Source: Paracyclopina nana
Taxonomy: Eukaryota; Arthropoda; Copepoda; Cyclopoida; Cyclopettidae
Direction: 5' to 3'
DNA: 64,000 nt
NCBI GenBank assembly: GCA_019096065.1
Contig: JAGUCH010000009.1
Span: 3,234,001 to 3,298,000 of the forward strand
The notes below the pieces were generated by a model that had not been told where the DNA came from, did no database searches, and saw nothing but the letters and a program-made list of their open reading frames with translations. Numbering within the stretch: position 1 is the first letter of the stretch; the number at the start of each line of letters is the position of its first letter. Of this stretch, positions 1 to 11,500 are shown in pieces. The position numbers were made by a program, and so were the translations under genes.

Positions 1-2575
1 TTCTACTATGAGACAAGTAGCAAACTTACTCAGGATCAAGTCCTCGCTTCATTGCTTTGTGTCGCAACTGCTGCTTTTGTCTTTCCTTTAATTGTCTGAT
101 CTAAACATTAGCCACACAGTCAAAAAAAGGGGGAAAAAGAAAAAATTATTCACCTGTGTTCTTAATTACAATTATTAGCATTATTATGGGGTGGCATAAT
201 TGTTAAGATATTATTTTTTGCTACACTTTGAGGGCCATTTTCAATCATGGCTTTTGTCATGTTAAAACTCCATTTTTTTAGTCTTTATACTTTTGGTTGG
301 GTGTCAAAATGTTTGAGCTTACTCAGGATCAAGACCCTTCTTCATGGCCTTCTGCCTCAGCTGTTGTTTCTGTCTCTCCTTGAGCTCTTTGAGCTTTAAA
401 ACAAATTGATTTTTAAGGCATCATTTTTTGAAAAAAGGCAAAAAAAGCTACAAAGTTTCCCTGGAACTTTGCCAATTGCCAATTTTGAGCGTGCTTTTTT
501 AAAGGCATAAATTATGGCATTTTGGAAATACTTACATCGTAGTCTTGTCTCTTCTGCCTCTCCTCGAGGTCGTACTTCTCAGTCTCGAGCCTGACAATGG
601 TGTCCCACAGCTCAGCAGCCTTGTTTCTCAGCTGGTCTGAGTCCATGGATTCGACATCGAGAGGCTTGATCCTGATGGACAAGGAGATCCTCTTCTCCTC
701 CTCGAGCTGCTCCTTGGTCTTGGTCATTTCCCTCCTGGCATCCTGGACGTTGACCATGCCACCATCGGCCTTCTTGGCACCGCCCTTGTTACCTTGACCT
801 AATGGTAACGACCTTCAGATTCGCATTAAAGGTTTTCAACACACCAAACGACGATCACGGACATAATTTCCTCTTCATGCAGTGTTGCAAATTCTCGAGT
901 GGATCATTTGCTCAGTTGGTTTTTCAAGCTCACTCGAGAGAGAAGTTGTGTGGCAAGTGGACGACAAAAAAACGACGAGGAAAAAAAGTGGAAGTAGCAG
1001 AAAGTGAAAAGAAAAAAAATCGGTGTAGGAACATTGAACGGATACACATGCAGTGGGTTATTTAGCCAGTGCGTACATCTGCCTTTGCGAAAAATGTTCC
1101 TTGCTGGTGAAAAAGCAGGCTTTTATGTGCCAGGAAAATAACCCATTGTGGAAAAATAGAGAAAGTTTTTAAAATGTCAGGATGTACAACCTGCTGCCTG
1201 TTGCTTCTCCTTCTGTGCTTGCATCATGGCCTGCCTTTTCTTCTCGGCCTCCTCCAGGCGTTTCCTCTTCTCTTCGGCCTCCTTGGCCTTCTTTTCGGCC
1301 TCTTCCTTGCGGAGCCTCTCCTCCTCTTCCTTCTTCTGTTGGGCGAGCTTCTTCTCTTGCTCAGCGCGGATCTCCTTGCGCTTGGCTTGCTTCTCCTTCA
1401 GCCGCTTCAACTCCTCTTCCTCCTTTGCGCGCTGCTTGCGCCATTCGTTGATGTACTCCCTCAGTTGCTCGTCCAATTCGCCTTTCTTGGCTTCCTGGCG
1501 GGCCTTCAAGAAGTTTCCATCTCCCCTGGACATCAATCAAAATAATGAATATCATCTCCTTTAAAGCTAACTAGGCTTAGTATCTTTTTTTCCAAAGCTG
1601 CAAAGATATCATAAAATATCTAGTTTTTCTTATTTGGTAGGTTATTTTTATTTATTTTTTTTTAAATTTGAAATTTTTTGAAGATACTGAGCCTTATTTT
1701 AAAACCCAGGTCATCCTCAATTCGAGAGAGAAACTTACTCGTTTTGCGAGACTTCCGAGCGAACTGACTTTTTCCTGTTGGACGAATTTCAGAGTGACTA
1801 TTATCAGTAACTGACAAAAGAATGTGGAATGTTGCTGGGCCTTGAAAAAGTGCCAACATTCCGCTAACAATAATCCCATGGTGAAAATAATAAATAAAAG
1901 CTCTTTTTCGAAATTCAGGATGACCTCAGCTGAGTGAAGTAAAACTCACTTCTTTGAGGTCCTTCAAAGTTGAAATCACCATCAAGTTGGTGGAGGTTTT
2001 GGTATGAAAGAAAAGAGAAAAAATGCCATCGTTAGCGCTTTCCATGATATGGTAATTTGCTGCGTGATTCTTTGAGTCTGTGCAAAGTTTCGCAACTTTC
2101 TGTGATTACTTTCAAAAGGGCAGAAAATGGGTTATTTCACCATGGTCTTAAGTATGGCTTTTTTTTAGGTTACTGCTCAAGTCATCAATGTCGTACTCGT
2201 GAACTTCTTCTACATCCCCGGCTTCTTCTTCTTCCTCCTCCTCGTATTCCTCTTCTTCTCCTTCCTCGCTGATTAGTATATGAAAAATAGATGTGTTAAT
2301 CACAGCTGCTTCTATGCAGTATTATTGGTCTTATTAAAAAAGGTATGGATCAGGGGCAGGGCCACGAAAAAAAAGTGTATCTGGATACTGTCATGTTTGT
2401 ATCCATGTAGTACTTTCAACTTTTTTCAATGTATACATACTGGGAGGTGCTGCATGATTCCAATTTGAAAGAGAGAGAGAGACGCCATTTTGAATTGCTT
2501 TCCAATCTTTTTTAAATTGATTTTTTTTGTAAATACTTACACCTCCTCCTCCTCATAGTACTCCTCGTCAGACAT
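1..2575 (-). CDS. TnT (up): Troponin T (5' two thirds; 3' end outside window)
   Basis: Tropomyosin-binding subunit of the troponin complex, acting on thin filaments of striated muscle. Exons seen in transcript order: 2541-2575 (start, acidic MSDEEYYEEEE), about 2174-2268 (Glu-rich), 1191-1525 (Lys/Glu coiled coil containing DEQLREYINEWRKQR), 536-792 (KTKEQLEEEK, RIKPL, ELWDTIVRLETEKYDLEERQ), then either 323-393 or 30-100 (LKERQKQQLR...GLDPE). Phases join cleanly from 1191-1525 onward. The C-terminal part, usually with a long Glu tail in arthropods, lies to the left of the window. One or more small hypervariable exons probably sit between 2174 and 1525: candidates end at the donors near 1732 and 1947, but I could not confirm them. 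The family is certain from the coiled-coil core. Confidence 0.93.
30..100 (-). other. Troponin T alternative exon, distal copy
   Basis: 71-nt exon encoding IRQLKERQKQQLRHKAMKRG-LDPE, with acceptor gtttag and donor GA/gtaagt. It is a diverged duplicate of the exon at 323-393. Confidence 0.85.
323..393 (-). other. Troponin T alternative exon, proximal copy
   Basis: 71-nt exon encoding LKELKERQKQQLRQKAMKKG-LDPE, bounded by ag before CTC and the donor GA/gtaagc. It has the same length and phase as the exon at 30-100. This is the position of the mutually exclusive exon pair known in insect troponin T and in vertebrate TNNT3. Confidence 0.85.
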
Positions 2576-2929
2576 GATGCTTGCCTATAATTGAATAGAG
2601 AAGTTTAAATCACTAAATGCTCTCTTCTGCTTCAGTTAAGTTAATAATCAAGCCACCTAAGGTTCAGAGCTCCAAATGCAAGAAGAGAAAGTGCAAGACT
2701 GGCTTTCACCTATTTTTAGGCGGCAGCTCACTCTTTCCCAAGGGAGGAGCACACCTCAAGGTGGCTGCTTTCTCTTTTTTTGACCAGGTGCCAAAAGGAC
2801 ACTTCTGCATGATATGTCAATCTCTTGCCATATAGCTTCAATTTTAAGCCCACAAACACAGTTAAGCTTGATACTTGCTTAAAAGTATTCTTCATTTTAG
2901 CTAGAGAAGCAAGAGATTTAAACTTACTT

Positions 2930-3022
2930 GCAGGGAGGAACTGGTAAATCTACTACAACGTGGAGCGTCTCCTCTGCGCTTTGAGACTCAACTCGAACCG
3001 GGCTTAGGTGATTCGTATATAA
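2930..3022 (-). promoter_or_regulatory. Troponin T promoter and 5' noncoding exon
   Basis: On the minus strand a TATA-like TTATATACG lies at about 3014-3022. Roughly 30 bp downstream begins a short noncoding exon ending at the donor CTGCAA/gtaagt (2929-2930). The next acceptor is tattcaattatag, just before 2584, giving a 5'UTR that joins the ATG exon at 2575. A TATA promoter fits a strongly expressed muscle gene. The start site itself is inferred. Confidence 0.55.
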
Positions 3023-3962
3023 GCAAGAATCAATGAAGGAAAGGACGAGCGAGTCTCGCGCTGCCTATGGCGCGTTTCATCAACATCTACTACCGTAGCT
3101 TTCACTTTTTAAGAGCTCGACTTCGATAAATCTTGCTTCTCAACTTTAAATCTTTACATTATCTGAATTTCTTCATGTTAAATATTTCGCTATAAAAAAG
3201 TAAGCTGTTTTTTTATAAAAAAATTCTGAGAAATCAGAATGTTTTCTTCATTTCCTTTGAAGCTTGCTTACTCTGCTCAGAACTAATGTTCTAATGAGCT
3301 ATTGTTTATTTGATATCTAATCAGATCTTTAACTTGGTAATTTATCCATTAGATACATAGTGTCCTAAGATGATAAGAAAATGGAGCTATTGTCATTTTT
3401 ACTCAATGAATTATTTTTTATGTATATTTTTTAAGTGGGCTTTTTAAATGAATGATCTGTAGATGTTATTTGAAGCACAATCATGCAGTCCTACTAGCTC
3501 ACAAGCTCTCAACGACGCTCATGATCAGTGTAGAGGAGCAGAAGAAAGTTGTGCTCCTTTAAAGAGCGAGCTAGCGGCCAGCTCTGTACAATCTTTGCTT
3601 GAAATAGGCACAACACAATCATGGGTGGGTGTTTTTAAAACACTTCTTCTACAAATGCTAAATTCCACCATGTATAGCGAAGCAGCTGGATAGCTCTCTT
3701 TCCCTCCTCGCGTTTACATTAGTTCTAATTGTCAGTTTTCTTCCACAAAAAGTGGAGTAGGAGCAGATTTTGGCCAATAGTCCAAGCAAATTTTGTCAGG
3801 CCCAATTTTTGTCTGCAGTGACCTCAATTGCATTAAGGAGAAATTCTTTTCTGTGACTGAGCTGGGTCACCTAGCATATATACAAATAAGTAGCGTCCAC
3901 TCAGGGTTGCCTGCTATAACTATTTTGGCCTCGTGTAGCCTTGAGGGCAGCTTTTAACTCAT
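3023..3962. other. Intergenic, nothing recognised
   Basis: Upstream flank of troponin T and 3' flank of the Ser/Lys-rich gene. No exon-like reading frame, RNA gene or clear repeat is seen. It presumably contains troponin T enhancers. Confidence 0.5.
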
Positions 3963-3968
3963 TTTATT
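3963..3968 (-). terminator. Poly(A) signal AATAAA of the Ser/Lys-rich gene
   Basis: AATAAA on the minus strand, about 50 nt past the stop codon at 4017. Confidence 0.6.
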
Positions 3969-4016
3969 CAGTATTCCCTTTTTCACTATGTACAGGCATG
4001 AAAAAATGCTTCATCA

Positions 4017-7000
4017 TTATTGGTAACCCAGAACTCCATGTGGTAAGGACATTTGCTCGTTGCCATCTCCTTGCACCATCAAGCTGAAAAAATCAAAGTG
4101 AAGAGGAATTCTGCAGAAATAGTTTAAGAATATTTTACTATACCGAGCTTCAGAAATGTGACTTTGTCTTCGTTGCATCATCTCTTCCGGAGAGATGGCC
4201 AAAGTTCGCGGATCCATTCTCAGCCTTGAACTTGTCTTGGCCAATCTCATGCCAGGCTGTTGCTGATGAACAGTGTAAATCTCACCTGAATTGGGCTCTC
4301 GTTCCAAAGTTGTCCTATGTATCATTGCACTCATGAATTTTTAAATATGTATAATTAATTTTTTAAAAGTACCTATAGAGTTGGGAATTGTTCAGCACGT
4401 GCAAATCGCCTGCCTCGTGTGTGGCCAATGATATGGACCTAATTTTTCCTTGATATTGGTGAGGCTGGGCAGCATAGGAGGTTGGATCCAGACTCACTCG
4501 TCTATACTTGATGGGCACTCGTTCAGCAGACTTGCTCCTTGGATTGTTGCCCATTAAAGTGTACCTATCGAGCGTGCTCGTGTTTGCCATGATTTTCACT
4601 GCCCGTGGCTCTGAAGATGTTCTCGGAGCACCAATGGGTACCAATCTTGGCACCAGATCGTATCCAGAGGCTTTTCGTAAAGAGGCTTGTGAAGGGAGTG
4701 TAGCAGTGGAATAGTACCCTCCTTGCTGACGAGGATCTTCCACTAGGGCATATCCTTGCTGGTGTTGAGGATTGGCCATTCTCGGCTGCATATTCATGTA
4801 GTCGTGACTTTCTTGATAAATCAAGCCTTGTTGCGCACTATGAGGTCGTTGTATGATTTGAGTATGTGGCAATGGTGTAGCTCTGTAGTAGAAAAATTAA
4901 AATTATAATGCATAATGTAAGATCAAACTGATTCTTTATGCATTGGCATACCTTGGTGAAGTGTTGGACTCGAAAGTGGCAACCACTCGTTCCTCGCTCT
5001 TCTCGGATTTTCGTCCACTGCTGCTAGATTTTCTCTTTTCTGGAGACTTGTCCTTGGACCGACTCGATTTTCGATGCTTCTTGTCCGGACTCTCTGAACG
5101 GTTCCTTTTCGAAGACTTCTTTCGATGCTTGGATTTGGAGTCCTTTCTGGATGAAGAGGAGGACTTCCTCTCAGACTTGTCTTTCCTACTCGTACGACTA
5201 CTTTTGGATTTTTTGCGCTTTTTCTCATCAGCCTCTGATCCGGTGGAGTCATCATCTGAAGATCCGGAATCAGACTCCGAGTCGCTGCTTCCGGATGAGT
5301 TTTCTGTCGCCGAGGATTTGCGTTTCTTTCGCTTCTTCTTCTTTTGATCATCTTTGCTTCCACTCTTTTTCTTCCTCTCTGACTTATCATCCTCCTTCCT
5401 TTCTTTGCTACTCGTTTTCCTTCGCGGCTTCGGCTCTGGTTTCTTCTCCTCATCCTCAACTTGGATGCGAGTTACATGACCCTCATTTTCCCCTCTTTTA
5501 GCTTGGGGATTTTGCGATGATTGGTTGGTCAGGATACCAATGGGTCTCAAATATTCGACTAGAACCGGGGGCTTGTTCAGTTGCTCCTCAGACCTGGCCA
5601 TGTGCTGCATAGCAGCCATTTTGTTTGGTGGGGCTGAAACGTAGTATCCACCTGGAGTTTGTTGAGGTGAAAGGGACCTACAAAAAAATTAATGTCTTCA
5701 AATAAAGAAAGTTTTACTTTATTGCAATTACCTGTTGTAAACAGGACTGCCAGGTTTTACTCTGATGCTGCCATATGGATCACGTTGATTGAATTGCTCC
5801 ACCTCGTTGTCGAGCATCACTTCGTTGCCATGGGTGGCAACTTGGAACGATCTGGTTCTCACCCTGAAATTCTCGTGTCTGATGGGCTCGTGAATCGTGC
5901 TCAAATGCCTCGTGGCTGGCCTCGGAGGATTCCCATATCCGGAAACACGAATCCTCTGCTGCTGCTGCTGATTTGGAGATATGGATCGCAATCCAACCGA
6001 ATCATCCTGCATATTGATTTTTGATGAACTTGAAAAAAACTTTTGATTACTTATTAAAAATGAGAATACCATGACTGAAGTTTCAGACATTGATCTTTGG
6101 AAGGTGGATCCACGTTGAGGAACTCGATATTCCACTTTGCTTGGCAGATCTTCTTCATAGTGAACACTTCGAGTGCTGGCCTTCCTCTCAACCTTGGACC
6201 CCTTGTGATCCTATAATTACCTAATTAATTATCATGTCAGTAGCTATGAAAAAACACTAACATCACTCTTCTTTGAAGATGTGGAATGCTTCCGTTCTTT
6301 GGTATCCGACTCTGATGAGGAGTCTGAAGAAGACTCTGATGAAGTCTCTGAGGTGGATGAGGATTGGCTGCTGGCGTCCTTTTCTTCCTTGGCCTTCTGC
6401 TCCTCAAAATCAATTTCATCTTTGTCATCGCTGGCTTCTTTTTTACCCTCCTCAGCGGTTGCGCCATCTTGTGGAGGATCTTCCACCACAGGAGTTTGCT
6501 CTTCTTTGGTTTCGGTTTCTTCCTTAAGCGTTTGATGCTGCTTCTTCCTGAACATTATTTCGTCTCTAATTTTCTTCAACCTGTTCAATCCGGACCTGGC
6601 ACTACTCTTAGTTCCAGCATCTGTCAGATTTTCCATTGGAGGATACTTTTTGTTCTTGTCAATTGTCTTGTCCTCAAGGGTGGGCAATTTCTTCACTTCC
6701 TCCTTTTTGGCATCATCATCTAGGACATTTTCCTTGGACTTGGATCTGATGCCAAAGAAGCTGAATCCAGACTTGGTTTCCTTGGTGGCCTCCACCAAGT
6801 CTGGCTCGGACTTGTTGGAAGTGACTGATTTGAGGACATTCATCAGAGTGGCTTCTCTATCCAATGCATCTTCCCTCAGCGACAATTCCTTGTTTCTGGT
6901 GCCATAAGAGCCTGAATGCTTGCGATTGCCAAAAATCCTTGCGAACAGGCCCAAAAGTCCAGCTGGCTCCACCAACTTGTCTGGTTCCTCTGACGTTTTA

Positions 7001-7424
7001 CTGACTGAACCAGGCGCGGTGCTACCAGATTGGCTATTTTTGTTATTTTCTTGTCCTCCCTCAGTTCCATGATTGGATTGGAGTTCATATCCATTATTAA
7101 TTGAAGCTTGTGACCCCTATAAAAAGGCCAGTTTTAAACTCTCTGTTGCGCAAGAGGGCGCTGGTTTTACGAGCGGTGCTGAAAAACGCCGCACTTTCTC
7201 ATCGATTAGCCAGTTTTTGCCCAGCTTTGAATATTTTAATGGTCGTACCTGAAAAAAGAATCGACTTTTTCTCATCATTGACGGTGATCCGTCTAGCAAA
7301 GGCAATTGATGACGGATTCTTGTATCAGTTGTCGACCAAGACGCCGAATCATCTTCATTTCCAAGCAATCCATCGCCATCATAAAAACCAGGATTGGCAT
7401 TGTCCAGGCCATATTCCAATTGTT
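4017..7424 (-). CDS. Uncharacterised Ser/Lys/Arg-rich protein (N-terminus unresolved)
   Basis: I do not recognise this protein. Eight exons join in phase: 7249-7424, 6262-7116, 6070-6210, 5732-6006, 4952-5677, 4373-4882, 4144-4315, 4017-4083, about 973 codons. Seen in order: a segment with NANPGFYDGDG; a hydrophobic patch GLLGLFARIFGNRK; RSGLNRLKKIRDEIMFRKK, perhaps amphipathic; an acidic/Ser run (about 6290-6360); five Gln (about 5960); a long RS/KS basic tract (about 4980-5450); then a Pro/Gln/Tyr-rich tail with RPHSAQQG and SKSAERVP, ending GVLGYQ. There is no enzyme domain. The composition suggests an intrinsically disordered scaffold or phosphoprotein. The first exon needs an upstream exon ending in phase 1. 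No convincing start exon lies between 7425 and 8528, so it may be a 3' extension of the neighbouring tetraspanin (see findings). Confidence 0.75.
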
Positions 7425-8503
7425 CTGTGCGCAACAACAAAAAATCATCAATTTAAATAAGTGCATATAAGTAGCTTGTCTGCCAGTGGAAGTCAATCAT
7501 TTATGCACAAAATTGAAATCATGGATACCCGACCGGACGCCAAAATCCCCACCGCCGCGCCGACGGATAATTGCAGCATAAATTATTCGTTTGAGCTGCA
7601 AGATTGAGTTGATGTGTTGGCAAATTGCAAAAAGTGATCGTTTTTCACAGAAGAGAGCGGTAGTCGCAATTTTCGATCGCGTGTCGTGTTCGGTCGGGTT
7701 TTTGTCACTGCTACTACAACGTAGCAAAATTATTTCCCATGCGAAGAAGCAGAGCAAAATGTTTATTGCTCAGAATTACCCCAAGCCAAGATGATATCCT
7801 GTGTGTTTACGTATGCATGAAGACAATCAACTTTTTTTGTTGTTAAACTTGTTGCTGCTTTGGTCATTTCGCGTAAATCACGGACAGTCACGTAACCATA
7901 ATAAAAGGGTTGAGCTTTTTTCCCACCGGACACTCCCTCCTTATTTTTAATTGCAATCGGCGTATTTAAGCTCAAAACTCCTCGCTTTTCCAGGAAAATG
8001 GGGAAAAATGCAAATTGAAAAGTGATTTATTGTGAGGCTGCGCCGGATGCTCAAAATGGCAGCCATATTTGTCCTAGTTGATTTTTAATGTCGCAATCAC
8101 CGAGTCACGTGTGCAGGTGCAAATAATAATTGAAGAGGTGCAAAAGAGACTGTGTAAAAGTCATCCGTGAAATAAGGCAATTTTTGCCAACAAATATTTT
8201 GCTACGTAGCTCAAGATTATTATTGTGAGAATCGTTTCCCGCTCATTTCGCATGCATGGAAGTAAATCATTGACAGCTGAGGAAATGCAGGCAAAACTTC
8301 TCGAAAAAGCATGAATGAATTCTGCTTCACATCCGCACATTAATCCCAGAATTTTATATCGTTATAGTGTGTGATTTCACATTAATTGGACTTTAGCATA
8401 TGTCAGCCCAAATGTTGCACATTTTACCAGACAAATTATATACATGATCAGAAACGCGAGGCATTAAAAAACTTTCGCGAATCAGCAGTCTGGAAAAATC
8501 GAC
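7425..8503. other. Gap between Ser/Lys-rich exons and tetraspanin 3' end
   Basis: AT-rich. No exon supported on either strand. It could hold a promoter for the Ser/Lys-rich gene, but no TATA plus start-exon arrangement was evident. Confidence 0.4.
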
Positions 8504-8509
8504 TTTATT
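8504..8509 (-). terminator. Poly(A) signal AATAAA of the tetraspanin
   Basis: AATAAA on the minus strand only 19 nt beyond the TGA at 8529-8531, marking 8529-8650 as a terminal exon. Confidence 0.7.
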
Positions 8510-8528
8510 AGCTGGCCGTTGTAAATGG

Positions 8529-11500
8529 TCATACATTAACGCTCCTTAGGCCTAGGCTTTGGACATTAGGACGAGGATTTTTCAAGGTTTGAAGGCTGAA
8601 GTAATAACTTGGAGGTGGACTGGGTGCAGGTCTCGACATATTGACTGACGCTGTTAAAAAGGTTGTTATGCTTATGTAAAATGTTTTTTGAAATAAAGCC
8701 TATTTGCTACTTCTGCTAAAACTACTTACGATATTTTGGACAAAGGCTACTAGAGGCATAAAATGTATTTTTGACAGGCGAGCAAATAATTATGATATGA
8801 TTCTAATAAACTACCAAGGAAATGAAGTGTTGCTAAATTGCAAAATGCTCCACATTTTTATAGTTCCACAGCAACTATATGTAAGAATAATTTTGCATGT
8901 CCAAGATTCACACTTGGTCAGGTATCGTAGCATGTCTCATATTCAATCTGTGATAAATTGGTAAATATCCATTGTGTTGTCCCTTTTTCCTGAACTACAT
9001 ATAACTACATAACTGTGTAGGCTAAAGCAACGTGTATGTGATTTCCAGATTCTGCTCAGCTTAGCCAATTATTCGAATGCTCACTTTGATAGACTGACAC
9101 CAAAATGACGACATTGATTGAGGAAGCTTGAAAATTCAGGCTGAAATTACTTTGAATGGGTCATTTTGGGATATGGATATCAAATTGCGATAAGGCTAAG
9201 TATGGCTTGTATTATTTAAAGTTTTCGAGCCTCGGGGACAAATTGGAGCATGAATCCCAAAGCAATCACACTTTCATCAGTCATGCATTTCGTTATGCTC
9301 ATCATTATCCTCAAGTTGCACATTTTTCTTGTAAGCTTGGGATGATAACTACTTCCATTTTTCCATGTGACCATGCAAAAACCAGTCACGGTTTTCTGCC
9401 TTTGGACAAAGCATAGCAAGTTGTAATATATATTTAAATTTGAAGAGGCTAATTGTCAATTTGCTGCCACTTTTATTTTCTGAAAGTTTTATGATAATAA
9501 GCGGAAATTTTACCCACGCAATGCAAAAGTGCGTGAATTTGCGTTGATTGCTCTGAGATTCATCTGAATGAATTTTAAGGGGAGAAAAAACGCATGATCA
9601 TAATAATTATTAATTGCCAATTTCATCAACACGTGCCAGCTAAAAAAAAGATGATTGATTCATCACCGCGATACCACAATTGTTGCACTATACGCAAACC
9701 AATCAATTTTGCGGTTTGTTTCAGAAAATGGGAATTTATTCGACAAATCATGCGCAAACCCAATTTCCATATAGAAGTAGTATACATAAGAAATAAGGCA
9801 AATAGGTATCATTATATTTTACAGTGTATATAGTGCCAGAGCGACCTCTAAAAAAGCTTTGGTCAGTTGACTTTTTTGATTGTTCGCTATTATGGTAGGT
9901 TAAAAAATATTTGCAATTTTGGTACATAAAAGAAGGTTTCATGCTTAGAATGAAGTTTACTATTGTATTGTGTACGAAAAAATTCAGGGTGCAATTATGA
10001 AATAATGGTCCTGTGCATCAAGATAAACACATGCTTCACCACACCGTTTCGATCACTCGGTACTTACTCTCTTCATGGCTTAGATAAGCTTCCCCTGTAT
10101 CCTGGATAATGCCTTGTTTCTCCTGGCTCAAGCTAGAAGACCTGCCAATCGTGCTTGATCCATCCAGCGAGCTCAGTCTCTGTTGTAGAAAAAAAGTACA
10201 CATGAAGTTTAACACTGTAGAAAATTGTTGATAATGGATGAAAATGCCCAATGCTGAATTTTTCTTCTCTGCTAATATCACTGTGAATACGGTTGTGCTC
10301 ACATGCAGTGAATACAGCCCGGTTCCAAAAATGAAAAGCTGTATAGTACAGACACTTTACTTATACAGTCTGACCGTTCAAAATTGGACGGTACGAGAAT
10401 CTAAACTTTTTGTCACATATTCAATATATACAGGACTTTTTAATGATATCGTTGGAAAGATTGAGCCTTTTTCCATCTTTTTTTAAAAGTAGAAAAAATC
10501 AATTGAAATAGGAATAAACCGGGAAAATTCAATTTTCCCAAGGCAACCCAGAAAATTGTCACGATAAAACGGAGGCATCATTTAGTTTTTGCTGTCACAT
10601 GGAATTTTCAATAATATTTTTCATTTTGTCAGAAAACAAAAAAGATGTCCAAAGGTTCAAGCTTTCCAACGATACCCATTAAGCCTCAAAATTCATGAAT
10701 TCATAACACAAGCTTTTGATTCCCGCACCGTCCAATTTTGAACGGTCAGACGGTATTTATAAGTTATGGTCCCTGCTAGCTCGCGCGCTCAGCTGCACCA
10801 TACTATACTGGTTAATCGTACTTATATTATACTTATTTTGTTGTTGGAACCGGGCTTACATTTTTACTCTCTGTGAATACATTTGCGCTCATTGTGAGGA
10901 CATTTGAGCTCACATTTAATTCTTTTGAGCTACGATGATACAGCCAACTTTTACACTTTTAAGACAACTGTTAATTTACCTTTATGTGGTCAGCGAAGCA
11001 GACTGCGCAGAGTAGGAGCAAAAGTTGCACGAGTCCAACAACCAAAGAGACAAGGGCACAAATTAGCAAAAGTGGCATCACATGTTTGAACAAGGATTCC
11101 CTTGCCTCCGTCATGCATCCGTTCACATAGATTTTTTCGCTGGAATCACATTTATAAAGTGGAAAAAAGAGGATTTTTTTGGCATATCTTCTTACCTTAT
11201 GGTGGCAGATGGATTATTATCGTCCTCAAATGCCTGTCTTCCACAACCAATCCTCTCACTGATGCAACACGAATCTGGCACTTGATTCAAGCTGGGCACA
11301 AATTGGCTGCGAGCATTGTTACCTAGAATAGTGTTAAAGCCAAATCAAGGGTAATTCATCATCCTTAATCCTTTTGGACTGCAATTAATGCACTTTCAGT
11401 AATTGTGCAGCAAGTTGAGAAAACGGATTTACTCACTTGCGACCAAAGCTGCTGGACTTGCTCCAATTGGCAGAGGCTCCACTGAAACACCTTCCCAATC

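Noticed and set aside
1177-1545. Plus-strand Leu-rich frames opposite troponin T
   Set aside because: Antisense of a Lys/Glu coiled coil always reads Leu/Phe/Ser-rich; no independent support.
2990-3005. A further MITE end (GAACCGGGCTTA) upstream of troponin T
   Set aside because: Only about ten bases resemble the element at 10316-10856 and no partner end was found.
4943-5619. Overlapping long frames on both strands in the RS-rich exon
   Set aside because: Low-complexity Ser/Lys/Arg codons keep several frames open; only one frame joins neighbouring exons in phase.
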